Assembly: GCF_015354345.1 (NCBI RefSeq)
Contig: NZ_JADKYS010000001.1
Coordinates: 248,001 to 312,000 of the forward strand
Direction of reading: 5' to 3'
Length of the DNA: 64,000 bases
DNA from: Methylophilus sp. 14
GTDB lineage: Bacteria; Pseudomonadota; Gammaproteobacteria; Burkholderiales; Methylophilaceae
A program made the translations under genes and the position numbers. Of this stretch, positions 45,958 through 55,452 are shown piece after piece. Position 1 is the stretch's first letter. Each line of letters starts with the position of its first letter. The notes under the pieces were generated by a model that did no database searches, was not told the DNA's origin, and was given only the letters and a program-made list of their open reading frames with translations.

Positions 45958-46836
45958 ATGTTTACGGGCAGTTTGGTCGCAATCGTGACCCCGATGTTTG
46001 AAGATGGTCGTTTGGATCTGGACGCGCTCAAAAAGCTGATCGATTTTCATATCGACGCCGGTACCGATGGCATTGTCATCGTTGGTACCACTGGCGAATC
46101 CCCCACCGTCAATGTTGACGAACATTGTTTGCTGATTAAAACCACGGTTGAGTATGTCTCCAAACGTGTGCCTGTCATTGCCGGCACGGGGGCCAACTCA
46201 ACTGCAGAAGCGATTGAACTGACAGCAAAAGCGAAAAGCCTGGGTGCCGATGCCTGCCTGCTGGTCGCGCCTTATTACAACAAGCCGTCACAAGAAGGTT
46301 TGTACCAGCATTTTAAAGCGGTGGCTGAGGCGGTTGCCATTCCACAAATTTTATACAATGTGCCTGGCCGTACCGGCTGCGATTTAAGCAATGACACGGT
46401 GCTACGTCTCGCACAAGTGCCTAATATCGTCGGCATTAAAGATGCGACGGGTGGCATTGAACGCGGCACCGATTTGCTGTTGCGTGTACCGGCCGACTTT
46501 GCCGTGTATAGCGGTGATGATGCGACCTCGCTGGCATTAATGCTGCTGGGTGGCAAAGGGGTGATTTCGGTGACTGCCAATGTAGCGCCGCAATTAATGC
46601 ACGACATGTGTGTGCATGCCTTGAATGGGGATATCGCTGCGGCCAAAGCGGCCAATGCCAAATTGTTTGCCCTACATCAGAAATTGTTTGTAGAGGCGAA
46701 CCCGATCCCGGTGAAATGGGTATTACAGCAAATGGGCTTGATTGCGACCGGCATTCGTTTGCCGCTGGTGAATTTGTCCAGCCAGTATCATGAAGTATTA
46801 CGCAGTGCCATGAAACAGGCAGAAATTGCCGCTTGA
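45958..46836 (+). CDS. dapA: 4-hydroxy-tetrahydrodipicolinate synthase
   Basis: A Schiff-base aldolase of the lysine/diaminopimelate pathway, condensing aspartate semialdehyde with pyruvate. Signature blocks are [32 protein letters not shown], the [11 protein letters not shown] segment and the catalytic Lys in GIKDATGG. The start at 45958 matches family N-termini; an upstream ATG at 45946 adds four residues. It precedes bamC and an MBL hydrolase, the typical dapA-bamC order. Confidence 0.95.
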   Translation: MFTGSLVAIVTPMFEDGRLDLDALKKLIDFHIDAGTDGIVIVGTTGESPTVNVDEHCLLIKTTVEYVSKRVPVIAGTGANSTAEAIELTAKAKSLGADACLLVAPYYNKPSQEGLYQHFKAVAEAVAIPQILYNVPGRTGCDLSNDTVLRLAQVPNIVGIKDATGGIERGTDLLLRVPADFAVYSGDDATSLALMLLGGKGVISVTANVAPQLMHDMCVHALNGDIAAAKAANAKLFALHQKLFVEANPIPVKWVLQQMGLIATGIRLPLVNLSSQYHEVLRSAMKQAEIAA

Positions 46837-46866
46837 TTGGGCCAAGACTAATTTAGGGTGAAATAA

Positions 46867-48132
46867 GTGAAATACATGAATCATGTTTGGTTACAACGGG
46901 CCGTGCTGGTCAGCCTGGTGACGGTGCTGGCAGCTTGCGATTCTATCCCGTTTATTGATAACAGCTCTGATTACAAGGGTGCAGGCCGTTCCAAACCGCT
47001 GGAAGTGCCACCCGACCTGACTGCTGTACGTACCAGCAGTACTTATAACGTGCCTGGTAGCACCAGCTATTCTGCTTATAGCCAGAATCAGGATGCGCAA
47101 GAGCAAAATGGCCCGCAGCCCGTGCTGGCCGATATGAAAAACGTGCGCATGGTTAAAGCTGGGCAACAACGCTGGCTGGTAGTGAATGCCCCGGCTGAAA
47201 AAATCTGGCCGATTGTGCGTGATTTCTGGCTGGATCAAGGCTTTGCGGTCAAAGTGGAAAACCCGGAGCTGGGTGTGATTGAAACCGAGTGGTTGCAGTC
47301 AGATGCCATTAAGCCAAGAGAAGATAACCGTGGCTACGGTGAGAAATTCGATGCCTGGCTGGATAAGTTGTCCGGTTTTGCAGACAGACGTAAATTCCGC
47401 ACCCGCCTGGAACGCGGTGAAAAAGAAGGCACCACTGAAATCTATATGACGCATCGTACGGTGGCTGGTGCGCCGGATGATGGTAAAAACTATGTGACTA
47501 CGCAGTTGGGTGTGATTGACACTGGTTATCGTGCGGATGCCGCTGACAAGAAAAATACTGCGGGTCAGGAGTTTGATGCTGACCTTGATGCTGAATTGTT
47601 GCGCCGCATGATGGTCAAGCTGGGTCTGGATGAGCAGAAAGCGGACCAGGTCATGACACAGGCGGCTTCTGACAAGCGTGCAGATGTGATTAAAGAGCCT
47701 GACCAGAGCGTGACCTTAAAACTCAATGAGCCATTTGACCGCGCCTGGCGTCGTGTTGGTCTGGCGCTGGATCGCATTGGTTTTGTCACCGAAGACAAAA
47801 ACCGCTCTGAAGGTATCTTCTATGTGCGTTATGCCGATACTGATGCAGAAGACCCGATCAAGCAGAAAAAAGGCTTGCTGGAGCGCCTGAAGTTCTGGGG
47901 TAGCGATGAGGACGAAAAAGCAGCGGCACCCGCAGAAGTCAAACCTGGCGATAAAACCAAGTTCTGGAAAGGCACCTCTGATGGTGACAAGTCCAGCAAG
48001 CAATATCGTATTCAGGTGCTGGAAAACGCAGATGACACCACTGATGTCTATGTGTTGACGGTGGATAACAAGCGCAATACGTCGACGACGGCTAACCGTA
48101 TTATTTCCCTGCTATATGAGCAACTGAAATAA
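46867..48132 (+). CDS. bamC: Outer membrane assembly lipoprotein BamC
   Basis: A lipoprotein of the BAM complex. The signal peptide ends with the lipobox LAAC (Cys24); a disordered N-terminal part (SRPKPLEVPPDLTAVR-like) precedes two helix-grip domains. At 421 residues it is longer than E. coli BamC because of insertions in and after the second domain. The GTG at 46867 is spaced well from AGGG; an ATG at 46876 is also possible. It is 30 bases downstream of dapA. Confidence 0.9.
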   Translation: MKYMNHVWLQRAVLVSLVTVLAACDSIPFIDNSSDYKGAGRSKPLEVPPDLTAVRTSSTYNVPGSTSYSAYSQNQDAQEQNGPQPVLADMKNVRMVKAGQQRWLVVNAPAEKIWPIVRDFWLDQGFAVKVENPELGVIETEWLQSDAIKPREDNRGYGEKFDAWLDKLSGFADRRKFRTRLERGEKEGTTEIYMTHRTVAGAPDDGKNYVTTQLGVIDTGYRADAADKKNTAGQEFDADLDAELLRRMMVKLGLDEQKADQVMTQAASDKRADVIKEPDQSVTLKLNEPFDRAWRRVGLALDRIGFVTEDKNRSEGIFYVRYADTDAEDPIKQKKGLLERLKFWGSDEDEKAAAPAEVKPGDKTKFWKGTSDGDKSSKQYRIQVLENADDTTDVYVLTVDNKRNTSTTANRIISLLYEQLK

Positions 48133-48144
48133 CAGAGGTCAGGT

Positions 48145-48912
48145 GTGCGATTTGCATCTTTAGGCAGTGGCAGCGCAGGCAATGCCACTGTGGTAGAAGC
48201 CGGGGAAACCCGGCTTTTGCTTGACTGTGGCTTTAGCGTGAAAGAAACCGTACAACGTCTGGCGCGTCTGGATCTGCAACCTGAACAACTTTCAGGCATC
48301 CTGGTCACGCACGAGCATGATGATCATGCGCGTGGCGTGTTCAAACTGGCGGCGCGTTACCAGATTCCGGTCTGGCTCACACATGGCACTTACAGCATGT
48401 GCCAGCGCTATTTGCCCACACAACCTGTCACGATCAATATCATTGATGCGCATAGCGCGTTTGCGCTGCAGGAAATCGAAGTGCACCCTTACCCGGTGCC
48501 GCACGATGCGCGTGAACCGGCACAATTTGTGTTTGGTGATGGTGCCCGGAAATTTGGTGTGTTGACTGATGTTGGCAGTGTCACGCCGCATATTGTGATG
48601 ATGCTACAAGGCTGTGACGGCTTGCTGCTGGAGTGTAATCATGACCTGGAAATGTTGCGCACCGGCCCTTATGCACATTCACTCAAAAAACGCGTAGGCG
48701 GCTGGCTGGGGCACCTGGATAATCAAACCAGTGCGCAATTGCTTGCCCAGCTGGATAACAGCAAACTCAAACAGTTGGTCGCGGCGCATCTGAGCGAGAA
48801 AAATAATACGCCTGCTTTGGCTAAGCAGGCGTTGAGTACAGTGCTAGGTTGCGCCAGTGACTGGGTGCAGATTGCCCATCAGCAAGCCGGGCTGGGCTGG
48901 CGTGATTTATAA
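48145..48912 (+). CDS. MBL-fold metallohydrolase, YycJ/WalJ-like
   Basis: A 255-residue metallo-beta-lactamase-fold hydrolase. The metal site HxHxDH is THEHDDHARG; the N-terminus FASLGSGSAGNATVVE is that of the YycJ-type subgroup, thought to act in DNA repair or nuclease roles. The start is a GTG 12 bases past bamC. It converges on the PII-like gene with three bases between. Confidence 0.88.
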   Translation: MRFASLGSGSAGNATVVEAGETRLLLDCGFSVKETVQRLARLDLQPEQLSGILVTHEHDDHARGVFKLAARYQIPVWLTHGTYSMCQRYLPTQPVTINIIDAHSAFALQEIEVHPYPVPHDAREPAQFVFGDGARKFGVLTDVGSVTPHIVMMLQGCDGLLLECNHDLEMLRTGPYAHSLKKRVGGWLGHLDNQTSAQLLAQLDNSKLKQLVAAHLSEKNNTPALAKQALSTVLGCASDWVQIAHQQAGLGWRDL

Positions 48913-48915
48913 AGC

Positions 48916-49248
48916 TTAATCCATCACCATGATCTGTTCTGATAAACGGATCATGCGCTCAACCGGCGTCACCCAGACAATGCCATCGCCGACATTGCCG
49001 GTGTGGGCCACTTCAACGATGGTTTGCAAAATGCCTTCTACCAGTTCATCCGGCACCACCATATACAAATAGACTTTGGGGCTGTAATCGGTCAGTTCTT
49101 CGCGCACACCTACACTTGGTTTTTGCAAGTGGGGGCCGCAGCCCTCCATCTTGTTGACCGACATGCCAGGAAAGCCTTTGATATTGCGCAGTGCGGAGCG
49201 TATCTTTGCCAATCTCGCCGGTTGTATGACTGCTTTGATTTCTTTCAT
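48916..49248 (-). CDS. PII-like regulatory protein of a metal-efflux operon (PII-NG type)
   Basis: A 110-residue GlnB/PII-fold protein: KEIKAVIQPARLAKI at the start, GNVGDGIVWVTPVE (the ATP-binding B-loop region) near the end. The T-loop differs from GlnB/GlnK: the uridylylated Tyr51 context is missing and the segment reads KMEGCGPHLQKPSVG, with a Cys. It is the last gene of the czcCBA-type operon. A PII subgroup (PII-NG) is known to be encoded with heavy-metal RND pumps, which fits here; its role is probably to sense nucleotide or metal state. Confidence 0.85.
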   Translation of the reverse strand: MKEIKAVIQPARLAKIRSALRNIKGFPGMSVNKMEGCGPHLQKPSVGVREELTDYSPKVYLYMVVPDELVEGILQTIVEVAHTGNVGDGIVWVTPVERMIRLSEQIMVMD

Positions 49249-49286
49249 AAAAGTATCCTTTTGAGCATAAACTCACTGGGTCGGCA

Positions 49287-52200
49287 TTATGCCTCTATCT
49301 TGCTTTCTTCAAACTTACGATAGAGGGTGGGCACCACAATCAGGGTGAGTAGAGTAGATGTAATCAAACCACCAATCACCACAATCGCCAACGGTCGCTG
49401 TACCTCGGCGCCCGGGCCTGTTGCAAACAGGAACGGCACCAGCCCCAGCATGGCCACGGTCGCGGTCATCATCACCGGCCTGAAACGCTGGGCACAGCCT
49501 TTGCGGATGGCTTCGAGCTGACTCAGGCCTTCTTCACGCAGCGTGCGGATGTAGGACACCAACACCACCGCATTCAACACGGCTATGCCCCATAAGGCAA
49601 TAAAACCGACGGAAGCAGGCACGGACAGGTATTCACCGGTAATAAACAAGGCAATCACGCCGCCAATCGAGGCAAATGGCAACACCAGGATAATCATGGT
49701 GGCAAATCGCAAAGACTGGAACAGCAGGAACAGCAGGAAGAAAATCGCTGCAATGGTGACCGGGATAATAATCATCAAGTGACCCATGGCGCGTTCCATG
49801 TTCTGGAACTGGCCACCGTACTCCAGATAATAGCCATCCGGTAATTGCAGTTTTTGTCCTAATACTTGCTGTAGCTCAGCCACAAAACCACCCAGGTCGC
49901 GGTCTTTGACGTTGACGCCAATGACGATACGGCGCTTGGCCAATTCGCGGCTGATTTGCGCCGGGCCATCCTTGATTTCAATGTCGGCCAGATCTTCCAG
50001 CGCCACGCGTGAGCCGTTGGGCGAGGTCAGCATAATGTTGCGGATGGCTTCTTCGTTATTACGGAAAGATTCCGGATAACGCACAGCGGCTGAGAAACGG
50101 CGTTGGCCTTCAAAAATCTCGGTTGCAATCTTGCCGCCAATCGCCGTTTCAATCACGTCATGCACATCGGACGCGTTGATGCCATGGCGGGCAATCGCCT
50201 GACGGTCGATGGTGATATTCAGGTATTGTTGTCCTGATACCTTCTCGACCTTGATCTCCGTCGCACCTGTCACCGTACCGGCCAGCTTGGCAATTTCATC
50301 CGCTTTCTGCTTGAGCGAATCCAGGTCTTCACCAAAAATCTTCACTGCCACATCCGCACGCACACCGGTCAGCAATTCATCGACACGGTCAGAAATCGGT
50401 TGTGCCATGATGATTTGCACGCCTGGAATATACTTCTCCAGCACTTCGCGCATTTTCTCGGCGATGTCATCCTGTGTCCAACCTGCAGGCCACTGATCAC
50501 GCGGTTTGAGGCTGATAATCGGCGTCGATTCGTTTTGTGCTTGCGCATCGGCCGGGCTTTCACCGCGACCCAGGCCGGAGATGGCTGACTTGATGCCTGG
50601 TACTTGTTCCATGATCAATTTCATCGCTTTGTTTTCCATTTTCATGGATTCTTCCAGCGAGATATTCGGCACACGGTTGATGCCAGGGACGATGGAGCCT
50701 TCTTTCATTTCCGGGATAAATGAAGTGCCCAGGAACGGAAACAATGCAATGGTGCCGACGAACAGCAGGCCGGACGCCATGATAGTTTTTTTCTCGTTGT
50801 TGAGCACCCAGTTCAATGCCGATAAATAGGGCCGCTTGATGGCTTGTATGAGCTTGGTGTCGTCACCACTGCCACCTTTTAGCATGTATGAGCACAGGGC
50901 AGGGGTCAGGGTGAGTGACAATACCAGCGACACAAACAGCGCAATGGCGATGGTGTAGGCCAAAGGCGCAAACATTTTGCCTTCCATGCCTTCCAGCGTC
51001 ATCAATGGCAAGAACACCAGGATGATGATACCGACGCCAAATAATACTGGCGTCGCCACTTCAGTCGCTGCTTCTAGCGCCACGCGAATGCGGCTTTCGT
51101 CTTTGCGGTGGCCCAGGTGGTGAAAGGTGTTTTCAACCACCACCACAGAACCATCGACCATCAGGCCAATAGCGATCGCCAGGCCACCTAATGACATCAG
51201 GTTAGCGGAAATGCCATAGTGGTTCATCACCATAAAAGTGATTAAAGGGGTCAGGATCAACGTACCCACCACGATCAGGCTGGAACGCACATCACCCAGG
51301 AACAGGAACAAAATCACAATCACCAGGATAATGCCTTCAATCAGCACTTTGGTCACCGTGTGCAGCGCGGCATCCACCAGTTCGCTACGATCGTAGTAGG
51401 GCACGATCTGCAAGCCGTGTGGCAACATGCCTTTGCTGTTGATTTCCTCAACGCGGGCCTTGATACGGCTGACTACTTCTTTGGCGTTGCCGCCACGCAT
51501 CATGATGACAATACCACCGACGGATTCGGTGTCGCCGTTTTTGAGCACGACGCCGACCCGCACTTCATGGCCGATGGTGACTTCAGCCACATCGCGGATA
51601 TAGACCGGAATACCGTTCTCTTCCTTGAGCACCATGTTGCGGATGTCGTCCAGGTTTTGTACCAGGCCCACACCGCGAATCAGGTATTGCTCTGCATAAT
51701 GCGGCAAAATACCGCCGCCGCTGTTGGCATTATTGCGCGCCAGTGCTTCATACACATCTTTGAGTTTGATCGAAAAATGCGTCATGCGGTCCGGATTGAC
51801 CAGCACCTGGTATTGCTTGACATAGCCGCCTTGCGAGTTGATTTCGGCCACGCCGGGGATGCCGCGCAGCAGGGGGCGAACCACCCAGTCCTGAATGGCG
51901 CGACGCTCTGTGAGGTCTGCCTGGGTCAATGCCTTTTTACCGTCATCCGGTTTATCCAGCGTGAATTGATAAACCTCACCCAAACCCGTAGAGACTGGCC
52001 CCAAGATAGGCGTTACGCCTTGCGGCATGCGCTCCATCACTTCCATCAAGCGTTCCATCACCAGTTGACGGGCAAAATAGACATCAGTGCTGTCAGTAAA
52101 GACCAGCGTGATCAGTGACAAGGCATTTTTATTCACCGAACGCATTTCGGTCAGGCCAGGCAAGCCTGTCATGGCGATTTCCAGCGGCACGGTGATAAAC

Positions 52201-52388
52201 CGTTCGACTTCTTCCGGCGATTTGCCGGTGGCCTGTGTGGCAATCATGACCTGGACGTTAGTCACGTCAGGGAAAGCATCGACTGACAGTTTTTTAACCG
52301 CAAACAGGCCCGCCAGAATCAGCCCGACGGCCAAGACCAGCACAATCAGGCGCTGCTTGAGCGCGCCTCTAATCAGGGATTCAATCAT
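49287..52388 (-). CDS. Heavy-metal efflux RND permease (CzcA/CusA family)
   Basis: A 1033-residue inner-membrane proton-driven pump with two sets of six transmembrane segments and two large periplasmic loops. The TM4 motif GGLAIAIGLMVDGSVVVVEN is characteristic of the heavy-metal HME group. The methionine pairs of CusA are not obviously all present, so copper/silver specificity is not proven; cobalt, zinc, cadmium or nickel are possible. It is part of czcC-czcB-czcA-PII, with three bases to czcB. Confidence 0.92.
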   Translation of the reverse strand: MIESLIRGALKQRLIVLVLAVGLILAGLFAVKKLSVDAFPDVTNVQVMIATQATGKSPEEVERFITVPLEIAMTGLPGLTEMRSVNKNALSLITLVFTDSTDVYFARQLVMERLMEVMERMPQGVTPILGPVSTGLGEVYQFTLDKPDDGKKALTQADLTERRAIQDWVVRPLLRGIPGVAEINSQGGYVKQYQVLVNPDRMTHFSIKLKDVYEALARNNANSGGGILPHYAEQYLIRGVGLVQNLDDIRNMVLKEENGIPVYIRDVAEVTIGHEVRVGVVLKNGDTESVGGIVIMMRGGNAKEVVSRIKARVEEINSKGMLPHGLQIVPYYDRSELVDAALHTVTKVLIEGIILVIVILFLFLGDVRSSLIVVGTLILTPLITFMVMNHYGISANLMSLGGLAIAIGLMVDGSVVVVENTFHHLGHRKDESRIRVALEAATEVATPVLFGVGIIILVFLPLMTLEGMEGKMFAPLAYTIAIALFVSLVLSLTLTPALCSYMLKGGSGDDTKLIQAIKRPYLSALNWVLNNEKKTIMASGLLFVGTIALFPFLGTSFIPEMKEGSIVPGINRVPNISLEESMKMENKAMKLIMEQVPGIKSAISGLGRGESPADAQAQNESTPIISLKPRDQWPAGWTQDDIAEKMREVLEKYIPGVQIIMAQPISDRVDELLTGVRADVAVKIFGEDLDSLKQKADEIAKLAGTVTGATEIKVEKVSGQQYLNITIDRQAIARHGINASDVHDVIETAIGGKIATEIFEGQRRFSAAVRYPESFRNNEEAIRNIMLTSPNGSRVALEDLADIEIKDGPAQISRELAKRRIVIGVNVKDRDLGGFVAELQQVLGQKLQLPDGYYLEYGGQFQNMERAMGHLMIIIPVTIAAIFFLLFLLFQSLRFATMIILVLPFASIGGVIALFITGEYLSVPASVGFIALWGIAVLNAVVLVSYIRTLREEGLSQLEAIRKGCAQRFRPVMMTATVAMLGLVPFLFATGPGAEVQRPLAIVVIGGLITSTLLTLIVVPTLYRKFEESKIEA

Positions 52389-52391
52389 GCT

Positions 52392-53543
52392 TTACTCCAT
52401 TTCTTTGCGCTTGCGTTCATTGTTGACATGAAACGCGCCATCGAGCACGATTTGATCGCCTGGTTGCAGGCCTTGCAGCACTTCCCTGTTGCCCTGGTAA
52501 GTACGGCCCAGGGTGACGGGCAGCAATTTATATTGCGTTGGTTTTAAGGTTTGCACAAACACATGGTCAGCATTGTTTTCACGCACCACGGCGGTAGAGG
52601 GGATGGCAATCACTTTTTCCGGTTTGGCTTCCAGCAAAATGGTGATCAGCATGTCTGGCTTGAGCAGCATTTTTTCATTGTTGATATTGGCGCGTGCCAT
52701 CACGGTACGCGTGGCCGGGTTCACAATGTCGCCGACAAAAGCTAGGGTGCCTGTGAGTTCGGCATCGTCCAGGGCAGGCACTTCAATATCCAGCGACTGG
52801 CCTTCTTTAATGTGCGCAATTTGCTGCTCAGGGATTTCTGCCACTGCCCAGACATGGGACAAATCAGCAATCACAAACAGCTCTTCTGCGGGTGCCACCA
52901 CCTGGCCCAGCCTGGCTTTACGTGCAATCACGGTGCCGGTGATTTTAGAGTTGACCTGGCTGGTCGACATGCCGCTGTTGTGCAAGCCCAGTTGGGCAAT
53001 GCTGGCAGGCGGCATGCCGAGTACCAATAACTGGTCACGGGCGGCATTCAATTCCGCATTGGCCGCATTGAGCTCGCCCTCGCGGCGCTGTAGTTCTGCC
53101 AGGCTGATCACATCCGCTTCCAGCAGTTGCTTGGCACGGTCCACGGCTTTGGTTTGCAATTGCATCTGCTGGCTGGCCTTGATGTAGCTCAGCTGGTATT
53201 GCGCAAGTTCTGTACTCTTGATGACAGCCAGCCGCTGGCCAGCTTTCACTTCATCGCCCAGGTTGACATCCAGCGTGCTGATGCGGCCGGTGATAGATGC
53301 ACCTGCCCTGGATTCATATTGCTCATCGACCTGGATACGGCCTGGAATACGCAGGGTATCAATAAACGCCAATTCTTCTACCGCACCGGTACGCACGTTG
53401 GCAGCCAGTTCTTTGGTCAATGTGACCAGGCTGGGATCTACGACTTCTTTGGTTTCTGCTGCCGGGGCGGGTTTTTCGGTGCACGCGGTAGACATCACTG
53501 CCAGTGCGGCAGCGAGCAAAGTTGAAAATAAAACACGAGACAT
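52392..53543 (-). CDS. RND efflux periplasmic adaptor, CzcB type
   Basis: A 383-residue membrane-fusion protein. A lipoprotein signal ends with MSTAC, so it is probably lipid-anchored in the inner membrane. A barrel-sandwich domain with SRAGASITGRI, a helical hairpin (about 110-170) and a beta-barrel region follow. I chose the ATG at 53543, seven bases after AAGGGG. It bridges the pump and the outer-membrane channel encoded next to it. Confidence 0.9.
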   Translation of the reverse strand: MSRVLFSTLLAAALAVMSTACTEKPAPAAETKEVVDPSLVTLTKELAANVRTGAVEELAFIDTLRIPGRIQVDEQYESRAGASITGRISTLDVNLGDEVKAGQRLAVIKSTELAQYQLSYIKASQQMQLQTKAVDRAKQLLEADVISLAELQRREGELNAANAELNAARDQLLVLGMPPASIAQLGLHNSGMSTSQVNSKITGTVIARKARLGQVVAPAEELFVIADLSHVWAVAEIPEQQIAHIKEGQSLDIEVPALDDAELTGTLAFVGDIVNPATRTVMARANINNEKMLLKPDMLITILLEAKPEKVIAIPSTAVVRENNADHVFVQTLKPTQYKLLPVTLGRTYQGNREVLQGLQPGDQIVLDGAFHVNNERKRKEME

Positions 53544-53553
53544 GACCATCCCC

Positions 53554-54804
53554 TTATGGTTGAACCAAATCCGAACCGATGAAGCGTTCGATTTGCAATA
53601 CACTGAAAAAATAATCGAATTTGGCAATCAGATAGTCACGTCTGACATCACGATTGACGCGTTGTGCATCCAGGTATTCCAGGATGCCGCGCTCTCCGAA
53701 CTTATAGGCGGCTTCTGCGCGACTCAGGGTCGCTTCTGATTGTTGCAACAAGCCGTTCTCAAAGACTTTGAGCTGATTGCTAGCAATCACGGTGCGCTGG
53801 TAGGCGCTATCAATCTCTTTGCGTAGCACCTGTTGTTGCAGCTTGATATTGGCGTCTGCTTCCTCTATGCCTGCAGCGGCCTGGGCAATCTGGCCTTCAC
53901 GGCGGTTCCACACCGGCAATGGCAGCACAACGCCCACCCTGAAGGTGTTCAGGTCCGGGTCTTGGGTGAAGTCAGACTTCAATGTGAGGCCAGGAAAACG
54001 CAAGGCTTGCTCCAGCTTGAGTTTAGCCTCGGCACTGTCTTTGGCGGTAAACAGCTGCTGCAAGTAAGGGTTGTTCTCGGCAGATTTGCGTAACTCGGTG
54101 ATGGCCGGTAAGTTTGAAATCGTCGGCAGTTCAGATTTGACATCGAAGGTGTCTGGCATATTGCCTATCATGCCGCGCAAAATGGCTTTGGCTTCATCAA
54201 TGCGGGTTTGCGCACTGGCGTAATCCCGTTCGGCTGCCAGTACTTCAGTGTCGGCCTTGATCAGCTCATACCTGGCGGCTTCACCCACGTCTACCTTGCG
54301 TTTGATTTTGGTCTGGATTTCTTGCAGGATGCTCAAGTTGGCACCCAGCATTTGCAAAATCTGCTGGCGCAGTAGCACCGTTAAATAGGCTTGTTTGATT
54401 AGGTTGCGCAAATCAAAACTGGTGGTTTGAATGCCTTTTTCGGCATAAGTCAGTTGTTGTTCTGCCAGTTCCCGGCGTGAGGTACGGGTGCCAGGAAAGT
54501 CCAGGGGTTGTGAAATGGTGACGCCATAGTTTCTTTCACTGGCGCCTGGCGTGGGTACGCCGCGGTATCTGGCCGGGCCTGCCATCACTTCCATATCGGG
54601 GTTGTAGAAAGATCTTGCCACGGTGATGCCTGCCGCAGCAGCTTCAATTTGTGCTTTGCTCACGGCCATCATCGGGTTTTCGGCGACGGCTTTATCCAAT
54701 AAGGTTTTTAGGTCAAAAGTAGTTTCTGCAAACGCAACGGGAGTGATGCAACAATATAGCCACAAGAGCCTGCATACTTTCCGCCAGCGGGTCTGACTTA
54801 ACAT
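53554..54804 (-). CDS. TolC-family outer membrane factor, CzcC type
   Basis: A 416-residue outer-membrane channel component. The signal peptide (LLWLYCCITPVAFA) precedes two TolC repeats; the N-terminal FDLKTLLDKAVAENPMM and the second-half EADANIKLQQQVLRKEI segments fit the OEP family, and the end contains GERGILEYLDAQRV. It starts the czcCBA-PII series, with ten bases to the adaptor gene. Confidence 0.9.
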   Translation of the reverse strand: MLSQTRWRKVCRLLWLYCCITPVAFAETTFDLKTLLDKAVAENPMMAVSKAQIEAAAAGITVARSFYNPDMEVMAGPARYRGVPTPGASERNYGVTISQPLDFPGTRTSRRELAEQQLTYAEKGIQTTSFDLRNLIKQAYLTVLLRQQILQMLGANLSILQEIQTKIKRKVDVGEAARYELIKADTEVLAAERDYASAQTRIDEAKAILRGMIGNMPDTFDVKSELPTISNLPAITELRKSAENNPYLQQLFTAKDSAEAKLKLEQALRFPGLTLKSDFTQDPDLNTFRVGVVLPLPVWNRREGQIAQAAAGIEEADANIKLQQQVLRKEIDSAYQRTVIASNQLKVFENGLLQQSEATLSRAEAAYKFGERGILEYLDAQRVNRDVRRDYLIAKFDYFFSVLQIERFIGSDLVQP

Positions 54805-54911
54805 AACGATCCTTTTTTAGATGACTGTTCATCGCATGATGTCACAGTCATCTTAACTAATGATTAAAATGACGCTCTTTACCTGCACGGCAAATTGCGT
54901 TGGATAGTTTT

Positions 54912-55247
54912 TTAAGCGCGTTGCGGAGGCCGGTCTAGCCAGAAGCTCAGGAGCAGATGGTAAGTGGAGAGTTGATGTTCTGGAGCGAGGTGGGTGGTTT
55001 TATGCAGCGGATAGCTAAAGCCTGGTAGCAGGATTTTATCGACGTCTACTTCGGCGATTTCCAGCATGTCGACGCAACAATATCCTTCGCCAAAGTCAGC
55101 GGATAAACTGTCATCAATGGCATTGGAAAGGCTGGTTGCGGAAATGCCGGTTTCTAGTAGCGTAGTTGTGACCGCCGGTTCGGCAGCAGTTGTCTGCAAA
55201 GCAAACATCAAACACAACGCATGTAGAAAATAAAATATCTTTTGCAT
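54912..55247 (-). CDS. Small exported protein at the head of the metal-efflux operon
   Basis: A 111-residue protein with a signal peptide (MQKIFYFLHALCLMFALQ, cut near AAE) and a mature part of about 85 residues. The only striking motif is GEGYCCVDML, a vicinal Cys pair, plus His residues and a basic C-terminal RPPQRA. It is not recognised. Its place upstream of czcC is where CzcI-like small metal-responsive periplasmic proteins occur, so a metal-sensing or metal-binding role is a guess. Confidence 0.65.
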   Translation of the reverse strand: MQKIFYFLHALCLMFALQTTAAEPAVTTTLLETGISATSLSNAIDDSLSADFGEGYCCVDMLEIAEVDVDKILLPGFSYPLHKTTHLAPEHQLSTYHLLLSFWLDRPPQRA

Positions 55248-55379
55248 TACAAAATCATATCTGTCAGGCAATACATTTACAGCAATAATTATACCAGTAA
55301 TGCGAACACACCTAACATATTGATTTTATGTCACTCGTGGCCAAGATAGGCAGATCTGGTAGCGCGTTTGGGACTTTTT

Positions 55380-55433
55380 GCACCAAACTGGTGCGTGAAA
55401 GCCACGGTAACATTATAGTAGATGTCACCGTGG
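55380..55433. other. Two stem-loops between the metal-efflux operon and clpA
   Basis: GCACCA/TGGTGC with loop AAC (55380-55394), then CCACGGT-A-ACAT with ATGT-C-ACCGTGG (55402-55433). The second lies about 20 bases past the clpA stop (minus strand) but no T-run follows; it may be a weak terminator or an mRNA-end stabiliser. Confidence 0.4.
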
Positions 55434-55452
55434 TGTCAAAGTTCCAGCCAGA

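Noticed and set aside
51360-52118. A 252-codon plus-strand frame inside the RND pump gene
   Set aside because: Antisense shadow of czcA-type coding sequence with no ribosome-binding site or familiar motif.
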